Shown: positions 1-5,702 of the stretch, piece by piece
How positions within the stretch are numbered: the stretch's first letter is position 1
Layout: each line of letters begins with the position of its first letter
Assembly (NCBI GenBank): GCA_002455175.1
Contig: DKKJ01000431.1
Location: 1 to 6,174 of the forward strand
Reading direction: 5' to 3'
From: Opitutaceae bacterium UBA6669
GTDB taxonomy: Bacteria > Verrucomicrobiota > Verrucomicrobiia > Opitutales > Opitutaceae
DNA: 6,174 nucleotides
The notes under the pieces: generated by a model
Database searches by the model: none
What the model was told of the DNA's origin: nothing
Seen by the model: only the letters and a program-made list of their open reading frames with translations
Position numbers and translations under genes: made by a program

Positions 1-22
1 TCAGAAGCTCTCGGAAGGCGAA

Positions 23-544
23 TCAATGCGCCGATCCGTTCTTCGAACTGCCGTTCGACATGATCTTATCAGTCCAAGCCAGAAGCAGCGCCGAAAGGAC
101 AAAGGCCAGATGGATGACCACTTGCCAGAGCATGGTTTGTTCGGGGCGCTTATCGGCCTCGATGAACGTTTTCAGAAGATGTATTGAGGAAATCCCAACG
201 AGCGCGGTGGCGAGCTTTACCTTCAGTACGCCTGCATTGACGTGGTTTAGCCACTCGGGTTTGTCGTCATGTGAATCGAGATCGATGCGTGACACGAATG
301 TCTCGTAGCCACCGATGATCACCATGATCAGTAAGTTTGCGATCATGACCACATCGATGAGACCCAATACGGCGAGCATGATCGCCGTAGCGTCATGGGT
401 CGTGGTGTGGACAGCAAGATGCCAGAGTTCGACGAAAAAGTGGTACACGTAGACCCCCTGCGCGATGATCAACCCGATGTACAACGGGGCCTGAAGCCAG
501 CGGCTCCAGAAGATGAGGCCTTCCAATTTTTGTTCCACTTTCAT
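23..544 (-). CDS. UPF0114 (YqhA-like) integral membrane protein
   Basis: This 173-residue inner-membrane protein matches the UPF0114/YqhA family, whose biochemical role is not established. It has the family's usual length and layout: a short charged N-terminus (MKVEQKLEGLIF), an R-W-L-x-x-P-L-Y-I-G-L entry into the first helix (about residues 15-38), a second helix (about 53-79), a polar segment with an acidic/His patch (S-R-I-D-L-D-S-H-D-D, about 85-94), a third helix (about 108-128) and a fourth (about 138-158), then a polar tail. The start is an ATG at 544 and the stop is TGA. No Shine-Dalgarno motif is seen before the ATG. The gene lies 190 bases downstream of the MBL-fold hydrolase, so it may have its own promoter, but I could not identify one. 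Family assignment is from recognition of the sequence; the function is unknown. Confidence 0.85.
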   Translation of the reverse strand: MKVEQKLEGLIFWSRWLQAPLYIGLIIAQGVYVYHFFVELWHLAVHTTTHDATAIMLAVLGLIDVVMIANLLIMVIIGGYETFVSRIDLDSHDDKPEWLNHVNAGVLKVKLATALVGISSIHLLKTFIEADKRPEQTMLWQVVIHLAFVLSALLLAWTDKIMSNGSSKNGSAH

Positions 545-648
545 AGTGACAGTGTGCGGTGTGCGATCGGGAGTTCGGCGGCTGCCTAAATCCCAGAAAA
601 GCCGAGCAGGCAGACAGTTGAGTTCATAGCGGTCAAGCCCAAGACCGC

Positions 649-677
649 GCGGGATCTCACCGCTCTGCTAATCCCGC
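649..677. repeat. 7-bp inverted repeat in the gap before the UPF0114 gene
   Basis: GCGGGAT (649-655) and ATCCCGC (671-677) are exact reverse complements separated by 15 bases. The arms do not extend on either side. There is no T-tract on either strand, so this is not a clear intrinsic terminator. It could be a weak hairpin in the leader of the UPF0114 transcript, an operator half-site pair, or chance in GC-rich DNA. Confidence 0.25.
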
Positions 678-682
678 CGGTG

Positions 683-712
683 TCATGGACTTCAAGCGTT
701 CATTGTCCATGA
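683..712. repeat. 8-bp inverted repeat just after the MBL-fold hydrolase stop
   Basis: TCATGGAC (683-690) and GTCCATGA (705-712) form a perfect 8-bp stem with a 14-base loop. It begins 22 bases past the TGA (737-735) of the MBL-fold hydrolase gene in the direction of transcription. The position suits a 3'-end hairpin, but the following bases on the minus strand (CACCGGCGG) contain no T run. It is therefore at best a Rho-dependent or RNA-stabilising hairpin. Confidence 0.3.
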
Positions 713-734
713 ATGACATGAATGCAAACGCCGC

Positions 735-1619
735 TCAGATTAAAGGAACCCGGAAGGTTTGCCCTACATCTACTGCCAAAAGGCGTTCAGGGGACGATGA
801 CCACGCCGCGCGAAGCCGACGCGCAGGCTCGTCCATGCTTTCGGAGCTGAGCTTGAAGGTCTGATGGTGGATCGGCACGAAGGTGCGGGCTCCGGCCTGT
901 CTCGCCATCTCGGTGGCTTGTTCGGGATCGCAATGGGCTCGTATCCAGGGATCGTAGGCTCCGATTGGCATGATCATGAGATCGATCGGATGGCGAGGGT
1001 CATTCAGTTCTGCGAATGCGGGCGTGTAGGCGGTATCTCCTCCAAAGCAGACCTTCCTCCCACCGCGCTCGAGCAAGTAGCCGTTGTAGCCACGATGTTC
1101 ATCGCGCATCATGCGCGCTCCCCAGTGATTGACCTCGACGGCCCTGATGCGAAGCGTGCCGGCACTGCCTTTGGGTGTGACGTCTACGCTATCACCCCAG
1201 TCCAATTCATGGATCACCCGGAAGCCTAACCCTCTAAGGAGGTCACCGGTATCAGCGGCAGTGACGATCGGGGTGTCTCTGGCGAAGCGCCGAAGGCTCG
1301 GTGTATCCAAATGATCAAAGTGGGCATGGCTAAGAACAATCATGCCAGGGGAAGGCACGTCTTTGGGAGCCAGAGCGGGAGCCAGGTAGCGCTTAGGACC
1401 GAGAATAAATGGACGTAGGCCCGGACCGACGCGACGTGAGAAAACAGGGTCGGTGAGCACCACTGCGCCAAGAAAATTCATGAGCACCGTGGCATGCCCG
1501 AGGCAGCTCCCCGTGATGCCATCGTCTCGCCAGGTCGATGGATCCGGGGTATGTTCTGGCGGGAGTGGAGCGCCCCGGCCATCGAAAATCATTTTCCAAA
1601 GGAAGCGAAAGCGAGGCAT
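735..1619 (-). CDS. MBL-fold metal-dependent hydrolase, NAPE-PLD/UlaG-like
   Basis: A 294-residue metallo-beta-lactamase-fold hydrolase. Visible motifs, in order: T-G-S-C-L-G-H-A-T-V-L (about 37-46) and V-V-L-T-D-P-V-F-S-R-R (53-63), both typical of the NAPE-phospholipase D/UlaG branch; the metal site S-H-A-H-F-D-H (H98, H100, D102, H103); N-H-W-G-A-R (H165); G-G-D-T-A-Y (D195); and P-I-H-H-Q-T-F (H251 the likely last ligand). The complete dinuclear zinc ligand set is present, so the enzyme should be active. Known relatives cleave N-acyl-phosphatidylethanolamine or act on lactone or phosphodiester substrates; the substrate here cannot be read from sequence. No signal peptide is obvious, so it is probably cytoplasmic. 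The start is ATG at 1619 without a clear Shine-Dalgarno motif. It follows the deacetylase-like gene by only 24 bases and is probably cotranscribed with it. Confidence 0.88.
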   Translation of the reverse strand: MPRFRFLWKMIFDGRGAPLPPEHTPDPSTWRDDGITGSCLGHATVLMNFLGAVVLTDPVFSRRVGPGLRPFILGPKRYLAPALAPKDVPSPGMIVLSHAHFDHLDTPSLRRFARDTPIVTAADTGDLLRGLGFRVIHELDWGDSVDVTPKGSAGTLRIRAVEVNHWGARMMRDEHRGYNGYLLERGGRKVCFGGDTAYTPAFAELNDPRHPIDLMIMPIGAYDPWIRAHCDPEQATEMARQAGARTFVPIHHQTFKLSSESMDEPARRLRAAWSSSPERLLAVDVGQTFRVPLI

Positions 1620-1643
1620 GAAACGTTTAGGTCGGACGCCAGC

Positions 1644-2594
1644 TTAAGCGGATGGGCGCAATTGTCCAAGAGGAGGCCCGTTTTGCGGAGAGTGCGGCTG
1701 GTGAAACGCTAGGACGCGTGCGACCGTGTCGGCGTGGATACGAGCGGTTTTTATGCGATCGCGATTGTAGCCGCCTCCGTAGAGGACGACGCACGGCGTT
1801 CCTTGACGTCGGGTCCATCCTAAAACCTGAAGGTCGCGTTCGGCCAGATGACGGTCGGTGAGGCGAAGCTGACCAAAGCGGTCGTCTTCGTGCGGGTCTG
1901 CGCCTGCTATCCAGAACGTGAGCGAGGGTTGCGGGAAGCGTTGCTGCATGATCTCCATGCCGGTGGCTAATCGGTCCAAGTACTCTTCGCCAGAGGCGTA
2001 GCGAGGGAGTTCCACATCAAGTGAACCCGGTGTTTTTTCGGCGGGATAGTTGCGGCCGACATGAATTGAAAAGGTGAATACGCGCTCGTCTCCGGAAAAG
2101 ATGCCGTGCGTCCCGTTGCCTTGATGGGCGTCAGTATCGATGACGGCGACTCGGCTCGTTGGGAAGCGTGCGTGCCAGGCGCGAATGGCAACGGCGACAT
2201 CATTGAGCACACAGTAGCCGAGCCCTCGATCGCCGAAGGCGTGATGCGTGCCGCCTCCCAAATTGCAGGCCATACCGTCGTCGCGCGCCGCCCACATTGC
2301 AGCGACGGTTCCAGCCGCTTCTAGGCGCGACCGCGTCAGGAGGGCCTCGCCGGGTGGCAACCCGAGTCTGACCCGCTCTTCTGAACTTAGCCTGCCATGG
2401 CGAATCCGCTCTAGGTAATCCACCGAGTGCACCCGGTGCAGCCAAGCTTCGGGCGCGGGCGCTTCGACGATCGTGGAGACGTAGCCGGGACACTGCTCGC
2501 GGAGCATGGCTTCTGACCGCCAGAACTTATCCATCGGGAAGGGATGCTCTTCCGGCAAGGGAAAGGTGTAATCAGGATGGTAGAAGCAGTGCAC
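1644..2594 (-). CDS. Histone deacetylase family protein (AcuC/COG0123-like zinc amidohydrolase)
   Basis: A 316-residue member of the arginase/deacetylase superfamily. Bacterial relatives remove acetyl or other acyl groups from lysines, polyamines or small amides. The active site looks intact: tandem histidines in G-G-G-T-H-H-A-F (H117, H118), C-V-L-N-D-V-A (128-134), zinc ligands D155 and H157 in I-D-T-D-A-H-Q-G-N-G-T, third ligand D233 in A-G-A-D-P-H-E-D-D, and the transition-state tyrosine Y276 in Y-G-G-G-Y-N. The start is a GTG at 2594. It is preferred because the protein then opens with F-Y-H-P-D-Y-T-F-P-L-P-E-E-H-P-F-P-M, the expected N-terminus of this family, and no ATG lies in frame just upstream. 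No Shine-Dalgarno motif is visible. The last 18 or so residues are Pro/Gln-rich and probably disordered. No signal peptide is seen, so it is cytoplasmic. It probably forms a transcription unit with the following MBL-fold hydrolase. 'Histone' is only the family name. Confidence 0.92.
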   Translation of the reverse strand: MHCFYHPDYTFPLPEEHPFPMDKFWRSEAMLREQCPGYVSTIVEAPAPEAWLHRVHSVDYLERIRHGRLSSEERVRLGLPPGEALLTRSRLEAAGTVAAMWAARDDGMACNLGGGTHHAFGDRGLGYCVLNDVAVAIRAWHARFPTSRVAVIDTDAHQGNGTHGIFSGDERVFTFSIHVGRNYPAEKTPGSLDVELPRYASGEEYLDRLATGMEIMQQRFPQPSLTFWIAGADPHEDDRFGQLRLTDRHLAERDLQVLGWTRRQGTPCVVLYGGGYNRDRIKTARIHADTVARVLAFHQPHSPQNGPPLGQLRPSA

Positions 2595-2717
2595 TAGGCT
2601 GAGGTGCGCTACGATCGATCTTGGGTGCCGAAGCGATACACGCGTCGTCGATGGCCCTGTTCTTTGTTGTTCTCTCGCAGTCCTCGGAGGCTTCAGTGAG
2701 GAGCGCCGAAGGTTTTG

Positions 2718-2732
2718 GGGAGTTTAACTCCC
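2718..2732. promoter_or_regulatory. Perfect 15-base palindrome between the FMN reductase and deacetylase-like genes
   Basis: GGGAGTT-T-AACTCCC is a perfect inverted repeat of two 7-base arms around a single T at 2725. It lies about 40 bases after the FMN reductase stop and about 125 bases before the GTG start of the deacetylase-like gene. No T-tract follows on either strand, so a terminator is unlikely. A compact palindrome like this could bind a dimeric regulator, but no -35/-10 pair was convincingly identified beside it. Chance occurrence cannot be excluded. Confidence 0.25.
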
Positions 2733-2772
2733 GATGAAGAGCCAGTGCGTAGACTTATGGGCGTGAGCCTTT

Positions 2773-3345
2773 TTAGGGTGTGGCTCGCAAGCGACGAGTG
2801 GTTTCGACCAGTGCCGTGGCCAAGGCGCGGACTGAATCGTGAGCCCGGGAAGCACTCAGCGCGCCCTCAGGCGTAAATGCCTTATCGGCGTGCGGTAGAA
2901 TGCACTGAACGGGGACGACGTGACAGCCCAGGTGTGTGAGCAGCGATCGCACATGGGTTTGCGAGCGTATCCCGCCAAAGGCGCCCGGGGACGCCGAGAC
3001 GATTCCTGCCACTTTCCCGGTCAACGGATCGTCGTCCGCGCGAGTGCACCAGTCGATGGTGTTTTTCAAAAGCGGAGTGGGCATGGAGTTGTATTCGGGA
3101 CAAGCGATGAGGAGGCCATCACAGGCGCGGAGGTACTCGAGGAATTTTTGCACCGTCTGTGGCAGCCCTTGCTCTGCCTCTAAATCTCCGTGGTAGAGAG
3201 GAAAGGCATAGTCGTTCATATCCAGGAGTTCGACGACCCCGCCGGCAGAACGAACGGCCTCAACCGCAACGGCGAGGAGCTTTCGATTGAGGGATCCACG
3301 GCGGGCGCTACCTGAAAAGGCGAGAAATCGAGGAGCAGAAGACAT
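2773..3345 (-). CDS. NADPH-dependent FMN reductase (flavodoxin-like fold)
   Basis: A 190-residue protein of the NADPH-dependent FMN reductase family (ChrR/YieF-like). Members bind FMN and reduce quinones, chromate, azo dyes or flavin at the expense of NAD(P)H. The FMN-phosphate loop is clear at the N-terminus: F-S-G-S-A-R-R-G-S-L-N-R-K-L (10-23). The central signature P-E-Y-N-S-M-P-T-P-L-L-K-N-T-I-D-W (83-99) packs near the flavin ring, and S-P-G-A-F-G-G-I-R (119-127) is the third loop that contacts FMN in this fold. Length is normal and the protein appears intact and cytoplasmic. The start is ATG at 3345. An AGG about 14 bases upstream is too far away to be a good ribosome site. It lies 74 bases after the repeat-protein gene and 178 bases before the deacetylase-like gene, so cotranscription with either is uncertain. 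The physiological substrate is unknown. Confidence 0.9.
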   Translation of the reverse strand: MSSAPRFLAFSGSARRGSLNRKLLAVAVEAVRSAGGVVELLDMNDYAFPLYHGDLEAEQGLPQTVQKFLEYLRACDGLLIACPEYNSMPTPLLKNTIDWCTRADDDPLTGKVAGIVSASPGAFGGIRSQTHVRSLLTHLGCHVVPVQCILPHADKAFTPEGALSASRAHDSVRALATALVETTRRLRATP

Positions 3346-3419
3346 GGTGGGAAGCTACCTGGCGGTGATGAGTCCGAGAAGCCGAAACAGCTCTTTGATT
3401 CTGAGAAAACCGTAACGGC

Positions 3420-5699
3420 CTAACGCGGACGATTGGAGTCTATGTCGGTGAGCAGGGCGCGCTGGCGTTCCACAGGAAGTCCCGATCGCGTCAGCCAGGT
3501 CTCGGCTTTCTTGCGCTCGACTGCCAACCAATTTCGCGCGACGACTTCGGTGATTTGGAGCCGGCGTTCGGAGTCCATAATCCGTGAGAGCGCGTTGACG
3601 GCAGTCGCGGGCGAGGTGGTGCTCAGGTACTCCGCGTAGGTAATCAAAGCGTTATCGCGTTGTGGTCCTGGAGTCAGAGATGAGGCCCAACGGAGCGTGG
3701 CGTCCGCATCGGCCGTCACCCACTGCGAAACCAAGCTTTGCACGGCTTGGTCGGTAGCCGTTCCGGGGGGAAGAGTAGTGATCCAGCGCGACGCCGCTTC
3801 TGGATGGGCCATGGCCCAGGAGGAGGCGACCAAGGAAATCGCCTGATCGCGGCTTTCACCTGGCTCCATCCGTTGCACGAAGGCGGCGGCGGTGGTGGGT
3901 TCGTTCTCAGACATGCCCATCACTAGTCCGGAAAGAAATGCCTCGCGCAGGGGGCCTGCGGGTAGCTGGGACGCTTGCGTCAACGCGGTTTGGGGAGCTT
4001 CGGTGACCAAGGTCTGGGCAATCGAAGAGAGAAGGGATGATTGAGCCTCTCCACGAAGTCCACTTTGCATCGCGAGAGAAAACGCTGCTTGCGTATCCGA
4101 GTTGAGGAGTTGGTGGCCGATGGCGACAAAGCCGCTCTCGCGTGCCTGAGCGCTTTCGAGCGTAGTGACCCAGGCCCGGGCTGCGGCGGGGTCCGATTGT
4201 GCCCATTGCCCCGCTAACGTCGAGGTGAGTTGATCGCGGCCTTGGCTGGCTGGGAATCCTGCGATCAAAGTCGACGCACGGCGTGGATCAACCTCAGCCA
4301 GAAACGTGATGACGTTCTCGAGAGCGTTGCGACGAGCGCCGCCGTCGGGCAAAGTTTTTGCCCACTCAATGGCTTTCTCAGGGTTCTGACGGGTGAGCCC
4401 TGCGGCGATCGACGCGTAGGCGCTGTTTTGTCGCGGACCGGCTGGGAGCGCCGCAGCAAATGCGGCGGCCAAGGTCGGATCCACATACGCGAGGGATGTG
4501 GCCACGGATTGCAGGAGCGTATCCCGTTCGGTGCTGGAGGTCACTCCACGGACGTACTCCAACGCCTCCTCGGGGTCATCCTCGGCGAGTTGCCCAATGA
4601 GATTGCGCAATGTGTGCGCGCGAGCACTGCCCGCGGGCATACCTTGGACTCGCGCCAGAGCCTCTTTGGGGTTTTGCTGATACCAGGAGTATGCGATGGT
4701 AGAGAGAAACTCATTACGAACACCTCCAGCAGCGAGGGCATTTGCGTAAGTCCAGGCAGCCGCGGGGTCACGCATGCTCCACTGAGAGAGCGCGGAACGA
4801 ACCGCGTTTTGCCGGGAAGATCCCGCAGGAAGTTCTTCTGCGAAATGGATGGCTGCGGTGGGGTCGGTCTCGGCGAGACGTCCAGCGAGAAGGTCGATAG
4901 CCTGGAGACGCAGTGGGTCGTTGGGCAATTTCTTCACCCACGAAACGGCCGCGTTGAGTTCTTCTGCGGGCCAATTGAGGAGTACCCCCTGAACCGCGCT
5001 GGCTCGGATCAACCCTGGTTCGATGGAGAGCGCCTGGGCAGCTGCTTGAAGCGGATCACTCTCCGCCCACCGACTGAGCACGGCGACCCGGGCATCGTTT
5101 CTCTCACGATCAGAATTCAGCGTGGCGGTCCAAGCCAAGGCACGCTCGTGATTGCTTCCGGCCCAAACTGAGGCAATGGCTAGGACCGAACTCAATTTGG
5201 TGGAATTGGAAAGGGAGAGTTCTTCGAGGAAGGCGGCCGCCTCTTCAGGCGCACGTTCTGACCAGCGAATCAACAAAGCCTGTCGGAGGTCAATTTGTAA
5301 TGGTGATGTCAGTACATCCCGTAATCCACGCGCCAATTTTCCCGCATCACTCGAAGGAAGCAGGGCGAGGGTTTGCTCCCAAAAACGTGTGTTTTGCCAG
5401 ATCCCGGTTTTGGTCTCGGCTGCGAGGCGGTCGCGGAGCTCTACGAGCGGGAGTAGCTTGAAATCCTGGCTCGCTGGCGTCTCAAGGCCACCGCTGTGTG
5501 CGCGTGGGGGCAACTCTGTCGGATTCGTCCCCGAGTTGCCGGGGCGCAGAGCCTGATGCGACCACCAGCCCAGAGTGAAAGCGAAAAGGGCGGTCACGCC
5601 GATGGGGATCCACCAGGACGGACGCCAGCGTGATGGCGAACGAGAGGAGGGATGCGCCCTCGGAGGCGTCGCGGTTGGAGATCGGTCGGGGGCAGGCAA
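3420..5699 (-). CDS. Membrane-anchored alpha-solenoid protein with 19 tandem 32-residue repeats
   Basis: A 759-residue protein of unknown function. Residues 1-28 are Pro/Ser/Arg-rich and probably cytoplasmic. Residues 29-46 (W-W-I-P-I-G-V-T-A-L-F-A-F-T-L-G-W-W) form one membrane segment or uncleaved signal anchor. A Gly/Pro-rich linker (about 50-80) and a helical lead-in (81-137) follow. Residues 138-745 divide into 19 consecutive units, 15 of exactly 32 residues, with the pattern A-L-x-x-[IVL]-[AL]-x-x-[WL]-A-x-x-D-P-x-x-A-x-x-[WF]-[AV]-x-x-L-P-x-G-x-x-R. Each unit should form two helices, so the protein is predicted to be a TPR/HEAT-like superhelix exposed outside the inner membrane, suited to protein binding or scaffolding. 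Similar proteins are familiar from Verrucomicrobiota. The start is a TTG at 5699: the TAG at 5705-5703 is in the same frame, and the next possible start (GTG at 5597, residue 35) lies inside the membrane segment. The gene is probably translationally coupled to the hydrolase upstream. No catalytic motif is seen. Confidence 0.82.
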   Translation of the reverse strand: MPAPDRSPTATPPRAHPSSRSPSRWRPSWWIPIGVTALFAFTLGWWSHQALRPGNSGTNPTELPPRAHSGGLETPASQDFKLLPLVELRDRLAAETKTGIWQNTRFWEQTLALLPSSDAGKLARGLRDVLTSPLQIDLRQALLIRWSERAPEEAAAFLEELSLSNSTKLSSVLAIASVWAGSNHERALAWTATLNSDRERNDARVAVLSRWAESDPLQAAAQALSIEPGLIRASAVQGVLLNWPAEELNAAVSWVKKLPNDPLRLQAIDLLAGRLAETDPTAAIHFAEELPAGSSRQNAVRSALSQWSMRDPAAAWTYANALAAGGVRNEFLSTIAYSWYQQNPKEALARVQGMPAGSARAHTLRNLIGQLAEDDPEEALEYVRGVTSSTERDTLLQSVATSLAYVDPTLAAAFAAALPAGPRQNSAYASIAAGLTRQNPEKAIEWAKTLPDGGARRNALENVITFLAEVDPRRASTLIAGFPASQGRDQLTSTLAGQWAQSDPAAARAWVTTLESAQARESGFVAIGHQLLNSDTQAAFSLAMQSGLRGEAQSSLLSSIAQTLVTEAPQTALTQASQLPAGPLREAFLSGLVMGMSENEPTTAAAFVQRMEPGESRDQAISLVASSWAMAHPEAASRWITTLPPGTATDQAVQSLVSQWVTADADATLRWASSLTPGPQRDNALITYAEYLSTTSPATAVNALSRIMDSERRLQITEVVARNWLAVERKKAETWLTRSGLPVERQRALLTDIDSNRPR
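3465..5288 (-). repeat. Coding region of 19 tandem 96-base units (32-residue protein repeats)
   Basis: This is the repeat block of the solenoid gene (residues 138-745, 608 residues, equal to 19 x 32). Units 1 and 3 have 31 residues, units 4 and 14 have 33, and the other 15 have 32. A proline follows the [D/N/A/E/H/S] position in 14 of 19 units; units 2, 4, 13, 17 and 19 lack it. Position 11 is W or L in nearly every unit. The amino acid sequences are strongly diverged between units, so the duplications are old rather than recent unstable DNA repeats. Confidence 0.8.
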
Positions 5700-5702
5700 G
5701 GG

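Noticed and set aside
1..22. Possible end of another gene at the left edge (minus-strand TGA at positions 3-1).
   Set aside because: Only 22 bases are available after the UPF0114 stop; nothing can be supported.
586..660. Tiny minus-strand frame of 24 codons (GTG start at 660, or ATG at 627), hydrophobic, ahead of the UPF0114 gene; looks somewhat like a leader peptide.
   Set aside because: No ribosome site, no codon runs typical of attenuation, and no neighbouring terminator/antiterminator pair with a T-tract. Too short to distinguish from chance without conservation data.
1393..1599. Minus-strand open frame of 68 codons inside the MBL-fold hydrolase gene.
   Set aside because: It is an out-of-frame shadow of the N-terminal part of a gene whose own frame carries complete family motifs.
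3366..3388. Plus-strand TGATGAGTCCGAGAAGCCGAAAC resembles a hammerhead ribozyme core (CUGAUGA...GAAA).
   Set aside because: The essential C3 is a G here, the would-be stem II bases (GTCC against AGCC) do not pair, and no stem III followed by a U-H cleavage site fits downstream. It is also on the strand opposite to all genes. Chance resemblance.
4230..5171. A 313-codon open frame on the plus strand.
   Set aside because: It lies entirely antisense to the repeat-protein gene, whose GC-rich periodic codons keep the opposite frame open. Its translation is Arg/Gly/Cys-rich and shows no recognisable domain.
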